NCBI RefSeq assembly: GCF_000585255.1
Contig: NZ_JANL01000032.1
Coordinates: forward strand, 48,060-112,059
Length of the DNA stretch: 64,000 nt
Source: Alkalibacterium sp. AK22
Lineage (GTDB): Bacteria > Bacillota > Bacilli > Lactobacillales > Carnobacteriaceae_A
Reading direction: 5' to 3'
Shown here: positions 34,672-43,341 of the stretch, in pieces
Numbering within the stretch: the stretch's first letter is position 1
Layout: each line of letters starts with the position of its first letter
Translations under genes and position numbers: made by a program
The notes under the pieces: model-generated
What the model saw: only the letters and a program-made list of their open reading frames with translations
Databases searched by the model: none
What the model was told of the DNA's origin: nothing

Positions 34672-36033
34672 TCAGTACAAATCTTCCTCACTTGAATAAC
34701 GGTTCAGGTTATCTTTAACCGTCTGGAGAAAGCGTCCAGCCTGTAAGCCGTCGATGATACGGTGATCAATCGACAGACACAAATTGACCATGTCTGCAGC
34801 TTTAAAGCCGCCGTCAGCTGTCGGCACAAAACGCTTACTGATACTTTCAACCTGGAGGATGGCTGCCTGAGGATGATTGATAATGCCCATCGACTGAATA
34901 GAACCGAAACTTCCTGTGTTATTAAGCGTCATTGTTCCTCCCTGCATATCAGCTGATGTCAACTTTCCCCGACGGGCAAGTTCTGCCAGCCGACTGATTT
35001 CCCTTGATAACCCACTAATGGAGTAGCCATCAGCTTTCTTTATGACAGGTACAAACAAATGCTCATCCGTTGCAACAGCTATGGAAAGATTGATCTCACC
35101 ATGATAGATGATACTGCCCTCTTTCCATGACGTATTAATGACAGGATGTTTTTTCAACGCCTGAACAACCGCTTTGACGAAAAACGGGAAGTAAGACAGA
35201 GATACCCCTTCTTGCTCTCTGAACTGATCTTTTGTCTTCTCCCTCAGCGCAACAATATTGCTGACATCCGCTTCCACCATCATCCAGGCATGTGGAATTT
35301 CCGTAGTACTTTGAACCATTTTTTTGGCTATAGCCTTGCGTATGCCGTCGGCCGGCACACTATATTCAGTTGCTTGGAATCCTTTGTGTGCATGTTCCTG
35401 CTCTGCAGGCATTCTGTCAGGCTGGTCATTCTGCTTTCGCTTTGCTACTGTATCTGCTACTTTTGTATTCATACCCGCTTCAGGCTTGGCTGCCGGATTG
35501 AACTGCAATACATCTTTGCGAGTTATCCGCCCGTGCTTGCCTGTTCCTTCGACTTCAGACAAATCGATGCCTCTTTCCTGAGAAATTCGCATGACTGCCG
35601 GTGAATAACGGGGGCTGTGACCTTTTTCTTTATCAGAGTGGAGAGCAGACTCCCGGTTGACCGACTCTGTTGTCCGTTCAATCGGCTGACTGCCAGCCTT
35701 GTCGATTTCTTCATTTAGATGATCGATAAATTCTTCCGTCTGCATTTTCGCTGCTTTGCCGTTGCCGTTTTCAGAAGGACTTTTGCCTGCGTCTGCTGTT
35801 TCGATTGTCATGATGGGAGTGCCGATAGCCACATCCATATCTGTATCAATCAGCAAGTCTTTTACGACCCCTGTATAGTTGGATGGTATCTCAGTTGTCA
35901 CCTTGTCCGAGACAGCCTCAGCAATCGGATCGTATTTATTTATCTGATCCCCTGCTTTAACGATCCAAAGAGACAGCGAAGCTTCTGTCACGCTTTCCCC
36001 GAGATGGGGCATTTTTATGGTTTCAATACTCAT
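34672..36033 (-). CDS. bkdB: Branched-chain 2-oxoacid dehydrogenase E2 (dihydrolipoyl acyltransferase)
   Basis: 453 residues. Domains in order: lipoyl domain (1-77, lipoyl Lys44 in SDKVTTE), a flexible linker rich in N, E, K and S, the E3/E1-binding domain (about 142-178, SPAVMRISQERGIDLSEVEGTG), a second linker, and the acyltransferase core (about 220-453) ending with the catalytic SIDHRIIDGL. It transfers the acyl group from E1 to CoA. AGGAGG precedes ATG 36033, and the gene starts 13 bases after E1-beta stops. I use bkdB in the Bacillus sense (E2). Confidence 0.94.
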   Translation of the reverse strand: MSIETIKMPHLGESVTEASLSLWIVKAGDQINKYDPIAEAVSDKVTTEIPSNYTGVVKDLLIDTDMDVAIGTPIMTIETADAGKSPSENGNGKAAKMQTEEFIDHLNEEIDKAGSQPIERTTESVNRESALHSDKEKGHSPRYSPAVMRISQERGIDLSEVEGTGKHGRITRKDVLQFNPAAKPEAGMNTKVADTVAKRKQNDQPDRMPAEQEHAHKGFQATEYSVPADGIRKAIAKKMVQSTTEIPHAWMMVEADVSNIVALREKTKDQFREQEGVSLSYFPFFVKAVVQALKKHPVINTSWKEGSIIYHGEINLSIAVATDEHLFVPVIKKADGYSISGLSREISRLAELARRGKLTSADMQGGTMTLNNTGSFGSIQSMGIINHPQAAILQVESISKRFVPTADGGFKAADMVNLCLSIDHRIIDGLQAGRFLQTVKDNLNRYSSEEDLY

Positions 36034-36046
36034 CTGTATGTCCTCC

Positions 36047-37039
36047 TCAAAACTCTGCCAGTTCCCTCATGGCAGTCCTTACTTTATCCTCATCGACCAG
36101 AAATGCCCTTTCAAGAGCTATCGCATACGGCATGCTCGGAGAATCCGGCCCAGCTAGCCGACGGATTGGGGCATCCAGATCAAAGAGCGCTTCTTCTGCA
36201 ATGACGGCAGAAATTTCACTCATAATGCTGCCTTCCAGATTGTCTTCTGTGACCAATAAAACTTTCCCGGTTTTTTTGGCTGCCTTGACCAGTGTCTCTT
36301 TATCCAGCGGATAAAGAGAGCGGACATCGACAATTTCAGCTTCTATCCCTTCTTCGCTAAGGGTTTCTGCTGCCTTGAGTGCATGATTGAGGACCATGCC
36401 GTAAGCGATGACGGTCAGATCCTCTCCTTCACGAACCACATTTGCTTTATCCAGAGGAACGGTGTAGTCTTCTTCCGGTACGTCCTCTTTAAGTAACCGG
36501 TACAGGCGTTTGTGTTCATAAAATAAGACAGGGTCATCACAGCGGATTGCAGCCTTGATCAGGCCTTTCGCATCATGGGGAGAAGACGGTGTGACGATCC
36601 GCAGACCTGGTTGTCCGAACAGCACTTTTTCAGTGGACTGAGAATGGTAGAGCCCCCCTCTGACCCCTCCGCCGTAAGGAGCACGGTAAACGACCGGTGC
36701 AGTCCAGTCTCCTTTAGTCCGGTAACGCATGCGGGACGCTTCAGAAATAAGCTGGTTGACGGCCGGCAAAATATAATCGGCAAACTGAAACTCTCCAATC
36801 GGACGGTAGCCCACCAGACCCAGCCCAACTGCCAGTCCTCCAATCTGTCCCTCAGTCAGCGGGGTGTTAAAGCAGCGTTCCTCTCCAAACTTCTCGGCCA
36901 GCCCTTTTGTCACTCCGAACACACCCCCTTTGACGCCCCCGACATCCTCTCCGAATATAACCACTCGCTCATCCCGGGCCATTTCTTCTTCAATCCCTTT
37001 TTTGATGGCTTCCAAATATGTCATCATTGCCATAGTCAT
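36047..37039 (-). CDS. bkdAB: Branched-chain 2-oxoacid dehydrogenase E1, beta subunit
   Basis: 330 residues. Family blocks are FGEDVGGVKGGVFGVTKGL (about 24-42), NTPLTEGQIGGLAVGLGLVG, a central PYGGGVRGGLYHSQS and C-terminal RLAGPDSPSMPYA. With the alpha subunit it forms the TPP-dependent alpha2-beta2 decarboxylase. AAGGAAG lies just before ATG 37039, and the gap to E1-alpha is 20 bases. Confidence 0.94.
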   Translation of the reverse strand: MTMAMMTYLEAIKKGIEEEMARDERVVIFGEDVGGVKGGVFGVTKGLAEKFGEERCFNTPLTEGQIGGLAVGLGLVGYRPIGEFQFADYILPAVNQLISEASRMRYRTKGDWTAPVVYRAPYGGGVRGGLYHSQSTEKVLFGQPGLRIVTPSSPHDAKGLIKAAIRCDDPVLFYEHKRLYRLLKEDVPEEDYTVPLDKANVVREGEDLTVIAYGMVLNHALKAAETLSEEGIEAEIVDVRSLYPLDKETLVKAAKKTGKVLLVTEDNLEGSIMSEISAVIAEEALFDLDAPIRRLAGPDSPSMPYAIALERAFLVDEDKVRTAMRELAEF

Positions 37040-37059
37040 TACACTTCCTTTTCGCTTTA

Positions 37060-38046
37060 TCAGTCTGCATATACCTGGTCGAGGATTGAATCTGCTGTGG
37101 GATCCGGCATTCTTTCTGCCGCTTCAGTTGCCTGATCGATTTCTTTTCTCAGGTCACTGTCGATTGCCTTCAGCTCTTCTTGGCTTAGGTATCCTTCTTC
37201 AATCAGCTGTTTTTCAAACAGGGTCAGACCATCCTTTTCCCTCAGGCCGGCCAAATCTTCCTTTGTTCGGTAAATACTGTGGTCATCATCTGCTGAATGA
37301 GAAGTCAGCCGGGTTACCATCAGCTCAATAAGCGTCGGCCCTTTGCCGCTACGGGCATTGTCAGCCGCTTTCTTGAAAGCCAGATAAGTTTCCGCAAAGT
37401 CATTTCCATTGACCTGGATACCAGGAAAGCCATAAGCTGGCCCCCGGTCTGACATCTTTTCATTCGCGTACTGTTCATCTACTCCGACAGAAATAGCATA
37501 GCCGTTGTTTTCGATCACAAAAACCATCGGCAGTTTTTTGACGCCGGCAAAGTTCATGGCTTCCTGTACTTCTCCCTGATTGGCTGCCCCTTCACCAGTG
37601 GCTGTCAAGGTAACGTAGTCGGCTTTTTTCAGCTGTGCTCCGTAAGCTACACCGGTAGCCAGCGGAAATTGCGTGCTCACTGTAGAAGAATGAGAAACGA
37701 TATTATGCTCCTTGGAGCCATAATGGTTTGGCATCTGCCGTCCGTGTGAGGAAGGGTCGTCCTCTTTTCCGAGTGACCCCAAAAGGATATCTTTAGGCGT
37801 CATTCCCCATACGAGACAGGCACTCATGTCCCGGTAGTAGGGCAGAAAGTAGTCCTTTTCAGGCTGAAAAGCCATCGCCATCGCTACTTGACCAACCTCA
37901 TGTCCCTGCCCGGAAATATTGAAGGAGGTCTTGCCGATCCGAGTCAGCTGCCATAGGCGTTCATCCAGTCTTCTGCCCAACAGGATAGTTCGGTAAGCCT
38001 GTATGATTTCTTCTGTTGTCAAACCCGATGCTTCCAATTTCTTCAT
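37060..38046 (-). CDS. bkdAA: Branched-chain 2-oxoacid dehydrogenase E1, alpha subunit
   Basis: 328 residues. It carries the TPP-binding motif TGEGAANQGEVQEAMNFA (GEG in place of the usual GDG), the regulatory/catalytic loop YGFPGIQVNGND and the phosphorylation-loop-like LTSHSADDDHSIYR. It decarboxylates 2-oxoacids of Val, Leu and Ile. The frame is open upstream into lpd, but ATG 38046 with GAGTGG nearby and the family's usual N-terminus (GLTTEEIIQAYRTILLGRRLDE) set the start. It begins 19 bases after the E3 gene. Confidence 0.93.
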   Translation of the reverse strand: MKKLEASGLTTEEIIQAYRTILLGRRLDERLWQLTRIGKTSFNISGQGHEVGQVAMAMAFQPEKDYFLPYYRDMSACLVWGMTPKDILLGSLGKEDDPSSHGRQMPNHYGSKEHNIVSHSSTVSTQFPLATGVAYGAQLKKADYVTLTATGEGAANQGEVQEAMNFAGVKKLPMVFVIENNGYAISVGVDEQYANEKMSDRGPAYGFPGIQVNGNDFAETYLAFKKAADNARSGKGPTLIELMVTRLTSHSADDDHSIYRTKEDLAGLREKDGLTLFEKQLIEEGYLSQEELKAIDSDLRKEIDQATEAAERMPDPTADSILDQVYAD

Positions 38047-38065
38047 AGTCTGTCCACTCACTTTC

Positions 38066-39481
38066 CTATTTGTGAATCGCTGATTTATAAGTATCAAGAG
38101 CCGCTTCCTGTATGGCTTCCGATAAAGTCGGGTGAGGATGGATGGCCTCTCCCAACTCAATTGGACTGGCATCCATATAGATTGCTGTACTGACCTCCGA
38201 GATGAGCTCGGTCGCATGGGGGCCGATGACTGAGACACCAAGCAAGTCATCGGATGTTTCATCCCTGATGATTTCCACAAGGCCTTCAGCATTGCCATTG
38301 ATAAGGGCTTTGCCATTTGAACCGAAACTGAACGTCCCGATTTTGACCCTTCTCCCTTCTGGTACAGTTTCTCTAATATAACCCACACTGGCTATTTCAG
38401 GCGAGGTATATGTGCACCGGGGAACATTATGATAGGCCAGCGGTTCGCTCGTGTTCTTCACTATATGCTCAACTGCCAGTTCTCCTTCCTTCATTGCTAC
38501 ATGAGCGAGTTGCATAGTGTCGATACAGTCTCCTATAGCATAAATATGGCTTTCACTCGTCTGATAATGACTGTTGACAACTATCCCTTTTTCAGTGTAT
38601 TTCACTGATGTGTTCTGCAGTCCAAGGCCGTCCACAACCGGTCTGCGCCCAATGGCAGTCAGTACTTTATCCACTGTTAGAACTTCTTCTGCTTCTTCTA
38701 AAGAGAGCAGCACTTTGCCATTTTTCATTTCTGCTTTTTTGACTGGCTGATTCAGCTCGATGTTGATTCCACGTTTGATAAACTGCCTGTAAAGTTCTTT
38801 GGAAACAGCTTCGCTCTCGTTGATGACTAGACGGTCCAGTGCCTCAATTACTGTCACTTTTACTCCCAGACTGTTGAGCATAGAAGCCCATTCGACTCCA
38901 ATCACTCCGCCTCCTATGATCGCCATGGAATCGGGCAATGCCTCCAACTGAAACATACCATTAGAAGACAATATGACTTCCTCATCAACCGGCAGGGTTG
39001 GCAAGCTGTTAGGAACCGCTCCGGTTGCAATAATCAGCTTTTTGGGCACATAAATCTCTTCCTCTCTGTCAGGATCGTCAAAGGTAACTGCGACAGCTCC
39101 TGAAACTGGTGAGAATATAGAGGGCCCGAGAACTGCCCCTTTTCCTTTGAGATACGTAATCTTGTTCTTGCTGATCAACCCTTTTACCCCCTGATGCAGG
39201 GTATCTACAATCTCATTTTTACGACTAACCACCTTGCCGTAGTTGACTTCACCTTTTTCTTTCAGATCAATGCCGTAACTTTCAGCGTCTCTGAGAGTGT
39301 CCATTACTTCTGCGCTTCTTAAATAAGCTTTGGTTGGTATACATCCCCGGTGCAGGCAAGTTCCACCCAGTTTATCCTTTTCTACAAGAACAACTTTCAT
39401 TCCTTGCTGAGCGGCACGAATGGCCGCAACGTAGCCACCGGTTCCTCCCCCAAGGATCAATAAATCTGTTTCAATTGCCAT
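38066..39481 (-). CDS. lpdV: Dihydrolipoyl dehydrogenase (E3) of the branched-chain complex
   Basis: 471 residues. FAD motif LLILGGGTGGYVAA (7-20), redox disulfide GGTCLHRGC (C42 and C47), central NAD motif AIIGGGVIGVEWAS, and C-terminal catalytic HPHPTLSEA (His-Glu pair) are all intact. It reoxidises the lipoyl group of E2. AAGGAGGAGG lies before ATG 39481, 29 bases after buk. Confidence 0.95.
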   Translation of the reverse strand: MAIETDLLILGGGTGGYVAAIRAAQQGMKVVLVEKDKLGGTCLHRGCIPTKAYLRSAEVMDTLRDAESYGIDLKEKGEVNYGKVVSRKNEIVDTLHQGVKGLISKNKITYLKGKGAVLGPSIFSPVSGAVAVTFDDPDREEEIYVPKKLIIATGAVPNSLPTLPVDEEVILSSNGMFQLEALPDSMAIIGGGVIGVEWASMLNSLGVKVTVIEALDRLVINESEAVSKELYRQFIKRGINIELNQPVKKAEMKNGKVLLSLEEAEEVLTVDKVLTAIGRRPVVDGLGLQNTSVKYTEKGIVVNSHYQTSESHIYAIGDCIDTMQLAHVAMKEGELAVEHIVKNTSEPLAYHNVPRCTYTSPEIASVGYIRETVPEGRRVKIGTFSFGSNGKALINGNAEGLVEIIRDETSDDLLGVSVIGPHATELISEVSTAIYMDASPIELGEAIHPHPTLSEAIQEAALDTYKSAIHK

Positions 39482-39510
39482 ATGTCAACCTCCTCCTTAT
39501 CCATATAATC

Positions 39511-40581
39511 TTACCGGTAATGTCTGACTGCTTCAGACCCGTTCAGTACTCTACTGACCCCTTCGAAAAGAGCTTCCATCTCCATTTCTCCCGCCATGAT
39601 TTCAACCGGAGCAATCCAGCCTACCCGCCGGATAATAGGGTCGACTAAAGCAGTGGAATAGGCAGCGCCTCCGGTCAAAATAATCCGGTCTACCCGGCCT
39701 TCCAGCACCGTCGCCATTTCTCCAATTGCTTTTGCCACCTGATAGGTCATCGCGTCAAGGTAGAGTTTTGCCTCTTTATCTCCTGACTGACATTTGCCAA
39801 TAATTTTTCTTAAGTCAGTTTCCTGAAGGTAAGAGTACATTCCACCTTGTCCAGCCAGCTTTGCCTTGACTGCTTGTAGACTCCAGCCATTTGTCAGGAT
39901 CATTGCGGCAAAATCGTGCAGAGGCAAGCCACCGGTTCGTTCAGGAGTAAACGGCCCTTCACCATCGAGTCCATTCACTACATCAATCATTTTCCCCCGA
40001 CGATGTGCCGCAATACTTGAGCCACCGCCCATGTGCGCAACAATAACTGAGCAGTCTGTATAGTTTTTCCCGTCTTTCTTCAATACTGCTCTTGCCACTG
40101 CTTTTTGATTCAGTGCATGTACCACACTGCGGCGCTCTATTCCTTTTAGGCCGGAAATTCTGGCAACATCTTCAAACTCATCTACCACTACCGGATCAAC
40201 GATATAGGCTTCTACGCCTGCTTCTTGTGCCATACCGTAAGCCAGAACAGCTCCGAGGTTGGATGCATGGGTGCCATACCGTTCTTCTGTCAAGTCATCC
40301 AGCATGTCTTTTCCCACTAGATAAGTTCCTCCAGGAATCGGCTTAAGCAGACCTCCCCTACCGACGACCGCCTGCAGTTCTGCTTGCAAGACCTGATTCT
40401 TTTTTAAAAACCCCTTTATCAGTTCTTTCCTGAATGCTTTCTGCTCCATGACTCCGTTAAAAGAGTTCAGCTCTTCTGCTGTATGGCGAATCGTCTGGGC
40501 GGTCTGGTTTCCTTGACCATCAAAGAGGGAAACTTTGGTTGATGTTGAACCTGGATTGATTGCTAAAATATACTGTCTCAT
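39511..40581 (-). CDS. buk: Butyrate / branched-chain fatty acid kinase
   Basis: 356 residues of the acetokinase family but shorter than AckA. N-terminal INPGSTSTKVSLFDG, central IVAHMGGGSSIAAHRRGKMID and C-terminal ILTGGAAYS define butyrate kinases. It makes ATP from (branched) acyl-phosphate supplied by Ptb. The start overlaps the ptb stop as ATGA, indicating coupled translation. Confidence 0.94.
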   Translation of the reverse strand: MRQYILAINPGSTSTKVSLFDGQGNQTAQTIRHTAEELNSFNGVMEQKAFRKELIKGFLKKNQVLQAELQAVVGRGGLLKPIPGGTYLVGKDMLDDLTEERYGTHASNLGAVLAYGMAQEAGVEAYIVDPVVVDEFEDVARISGLKGIERRSVVHALNQKAVARAVLKKDGKNYTDCSVIVAHMGGGSSIAAHRRGKMIDVVNGLDGEGPFTPERTGGLPLHDFAAMILTNGWSLQAVKAKLAGQGGMYSYLQETDLRKIIGKCQSGDKEAKLYLDAMTYQVAKAIGEMATVLEGRVDRIILTGGAAYSTALVDPIIRRVGWIAPVEIMAGEMEMEALFEGVSRVLNGSEAVRHYR

Positions 40582-41441
40582 CTGTCTTCTCCTGCAAAGG
40601 TGTGTTCTGTTTGACTACTCAACTGCATCAAGGCAAAATCGAGTGCATACCGCTTATTTTCGACAGTGTCGCTCCGTGATGTCAGAACAATCGGGACCCT
40701 TGTTCCGACAATCGTTCCGCCAATTTTCGCTTCGCCAAACAGCAGAAGGGACTTGTACAATACGTTGCCGGCATCAATTCCTGGGACAACCAGCACATCT
40801 GCATCCCCTCGAACGGGTCCTTCAAAGCGCTTCAGTTCAGCTGAATCTTTCGACAAAGCAAGATCTAACGATAGTGGACCGTAAATAATAGCCCGGCGGT
40901 CACTTCTGAACTGATCTGTGAGTTTTTGTGCGGTGATGGAGGACGGCATTTTAGGATTAATATTTTCTGCTGCACTTAAAATCGCAAGCTTGGGCCGGCT
41001 CATCCCCATCGCTTGCGTCACATCCAGCACATTGTCAATAATGGCACTCATCTGCTCTGTACTTGGCGAAATATTCATTCCCGCGTCAGTGAGCAATATC
41101 GGCCGCTGAAATGAAGGAAGGCTGATCAGCGCCACGTGAGACAGCAGTTTTTTCTGTTTAAGATTATGTTCTGCTCTTAAAACTTCTTTCAATAAGCTGT
41201 GCGTCTGAATCCCTCCCTTGAGGAGAATATCGGCTTCGCCGGAAGCTGCGCACGCAACCGTTTTTCGAACCATCTCTTCCAAGCTGCTGCATGCTCGGTA
41301 ATCCCAAACATCTCGGGAAGCAAGATTGGCTTCCGTGTCAAATACAATAAACTTAACTTCTTCAGAAAGCGTAGACTTACTCAGTCTAACCAGCTCAAGT
41401 ATTTCCTTTCTGGATCCTCCTGCTACAGCGACTGTTGGCAT
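40578..41441 (-). CDS. ptb: Phosphate butyryltransferase
   Basis: 287 residues of the phosphate acetyl/butyryl transferase family: ADILLKGGIQTHSLLKEVL, LLTDAGMNISP, GPLSLDLALS and LVVPGIDAGNVLYKSL are characteristic. It converts branched acyl-CoA to acyl-phosphate. It is the first gene of ptb-buk-lpd-bkdAA-bkdAB-bkdB(-bcd), the catabolic form of the operon known from Enterococcus faecalis, which yields ATP from 2-oxoacids. AAGGG precedes ATG 41441. Confidence 0.94.
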   Translation of the reverse strand: MPTVAVAGGSRKEILELVRLSKSTLSEEVKFIVFDTEANLASRDVWDYRACSSLEEMVRKTVACAASGEADILLKGGIQTHSLLKEVLRAEHNLKQKKLLSHVALISLPSFQRPILLTDAGMNISPSTEQMSAIIDNVLDVTQAMGMSRPKLAILSAAENINPKMPSSITAQKLTDQFRSDRRAIIYGPLSLDLALSKDSAELKRFEGPVRGDADVLVVPGIDAGNVLYKSLLLFGEAKIGGTIVGTRVPIVLTSRSDTVENKRYALDFALMQLSSQTEHTFAGEDR

Positions 41442-41459
41442 ATAACCATCCCTTTCATT

Positions 41460-41552
41460 ATGTAAACGCTTTATTCAAGTTTACCTCATATTTAAAATTG
41501 TGCAAATTTTTTTTTGCTTTGTCTCATTAATTTCAGCTCATTTGTCTCATTA
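41460..41552 (-). promoter_or_regulatory. bkd promoter with cre-like site and paired 12-bp repeats
   Basis: Minus strand: -35 TTGCAC (41500-41505), 16-bp spacer, -10 TAAACT (41478-41483). The cre-like AATAAAGCGTTTACAT (41460-41475, 14 of 16 consensus positions) covers the expected transcript start. Upstream of the -35 are two exact copies of TAATGAGACAAA (41518-41529 and 41541-41552), 23 bp apart and on one helical face, as expected for a dimeric or tandem activator. Confidence 0.6.
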
Positions 41553-41863
41553 TAATTTAAGGCTTCCTATTTTATCCTTCTGTACAGACTGCTTTATGTA
41601 TTAGCAGTTTTAATTCAGCCATTTTTTTACTCATGACAAAGACAGACAGATGACTGACCCAGCCCTATCATACCATTGCCAAAACACTCTGAACGGCCTT
41701 AAGTTAAAAAAATTTACTGATTGACACCTTGCAACCTTTTACAAAGACATTCAATATTAAATAAGCAAATATAATGAATATATGATGAGAGAAGCATTTC
41801 AATAGCTTAATCGATAATGTATACTGTTCAGATGTCATTATGATAAAAAGGAGAGTTATTTCA

Positions 41864-43192
41864 ATGGTAGAAAAAAGAGAACAGTGGGGTTCGCGTTGGG
41901 GATTCATCCTAGCCACAATGGGCTCTGCAGTAGGACTTGGAAATATTTGGCGGTTTTCATTCGCCATGGGGTCAAATGGAGGATCAGCTTTCCTGATTAT
42001 TTATCTGGTCAGTGTCCTGCTTTTGGGCTTTCCTGTCATGCTGATAGAGTTCTCTATCGGACGACGGTCACAAGCAGATGCAGTTCAGGCATTCAGTAAG
42101 CTTGCACCTAAAAAACCCTGGTTTTTAGCCGGAGGACTGGGTGTACTGGCCGCTTTTCTGATTCTGTCCTTTTACGGCGTCATCGGCGGCTGGTCCTTGC
42201 GCTATACCTTTGACTACATGACCGGTGGAATCTCCGGCGATCCTTCAGACTACTTTAGTCAATTTATCGGCAGTGCAGCTCAGCCCGTTGCCTGGCAGTT
42301 TTTGTTTATGGCTCTCAGTATCGGGATTGTTTATGTCGGCGTTCAAAAAGGAATCGAACTGACAAGTAAAGTCATGATGCCCCTACTCAGTATTCTGGTA
42401 GTCGGACTGGCGGTTTACAGCATGACACTGGGTGGGACCCGTGAGGCTCTGGCCTTTATGTTCAGTCCGGAGTGGAGCGCTTTTACTGATCCCAATATTT
42501 ACCTTGCAGCCATGGGTCAGGCGTTTTTCACACTCAGTCTGGGAATGGGTATCATGCTCACCTATAGTAGTTATCTGGATCCTGAATCCAGCCTGCCTTC
42601 CTCGGCAGCAATCATTATTGTACTGGATACCTTGTTTGCTATTATTTCAGGCTTGATCATTTTCCCGGCGCTTTTTGCCTTCGGTCTTGATCCGTCGGAA
42701 GGTGCAGGCCTTGTTTTTATCGTCCTTCCAACCATTTTTGAAGGTCTGGGTGGAATCGGAACACTTGTGGGTCTGATCTTCTTTATTCTGTTTTCATTGG
42801 CAGCACTGTCTTCTGCGATTTCTCTTTTGGAAGTTTCCGTGGCCTACTTCATGCGCCGGTTCAATCTGTCCCGCAAAACGACTACACTACTGTCCGGCAT
42901 TGTCATTTCTTTAATCGGTATTCTTTCGTCGCTTAGTCAAGGAGCTGTGGATATTGAAGTTTTTGGAGACAGTTTCCTCGACTTTGTCGACGCCTTTACC
43001 GGCAATCTACTGTTGCCTTTGAGTGCACTGATTTCCGTTTTATTCGTGACCTGGTCATGGAGCACGGAAGATATCCTGCACCATACTGACATTCATGGCA
43101 AGGCTTGGGCTGAACCTCTTATTTTCACAGCAAAATTTATCGCCCCGATAGCCATACTGATTGTTTTAGCCATAGGTATTATCAACTGGTGA
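41864..43192 (+). CDS. Neurotransmitter:sodium symporter (NSS) family amino-acid transporter
   Basis: 442 residues, about 11 helices. TM1 carries GSAVGLGNIWRFSF (about 21-34), the Na+/substrate site of LeuT-type carriers, with the following GSNGGSAF. Bacterial members often carry branched-chain or aromatic amino acids. It is divergent from the bkd operon, so uptake of Leu/Ile/Val for that pathway is a reasonable guess. ATG 41864 has AAGGAGAG 8 bases upstream; an earlier in-frame start at 41840 precedes that SD and is rejected. Confidence 0.88.
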   Translation: MVEKREQWGSRWGFILATMGSAVGLGNIWRFSFAMGSNGGSAFLIIYLVSVLLLGFPVMLIEFSIGRRSQADAVQAFSKLAPKKPWFLAGGLGVLAAFLILSFYGVIGGWSLRYTFDYMTGGISGDPSDYFSQFIGSAAQPVAWQFLFMALSIGIVYVGVQKGIELTSKVMMPLLSILVVGLAVYSMTLGGTREALAFMFSPEWSAFTDPNIYLAAMGQAFFTLSLGMGIMLTYSSYLDPESSLPSSAAIIIVLDTLFAIISGLIIFPALFAFGLDPSEGAGLVFIVLPTIFEGLGGIGTLVGLIFFILFSLAALSSAISLLEVSVAYFMRRFNLSRKTTTLLSGIVISLIGILSSLSQGAVDIEVFGDSFLDFVDAFTGNLLLPLSALISVLFVTWSWSTEDILHHTDIHGKAWAEPLIFTAKFIAPIAILIVLAIGIINW

Positions 43193-43253
43193 GCCAGTTG
43201 ACGCGCATACAGTATGAGGAAATTGGCTTTTTATAAAAGCGAGCCTTAACTGC

Positions 43254-43320
43254 AAACAAAATGCATCCTCCTTCTCACGCCTGTTATCAGGTCAAGAAGG
43301 TTGGATGCATTTTGTTTTTT
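43254..43320. terminator. Bidirectional terminator between NSS gene and mhqO
   Basis: AAACAAAATGCATCC / GGATGCATTTTGTTT stem with an inner CCTTCT/AGAAGG pairing, T-runs on both strands. Confidence 0.9.
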
Positions 43321-43341
43321 TATGGTGAATGTAGCACTTGC

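Noticed and set aside
37060..38388. E1-alpha extended to 442 residues
   Set aside because: The extra N-terminus lies inside the dihydrolipoyl dehydrogenase gene; the family start and SD point to 38046.
41442..41863. Sigma-54 (-24/-12) promoter for the bkd operon as in Bacillus
   Set aside because: No GG/GC pair with correct spacing was found; a sigma-A promoter with cre fits better.
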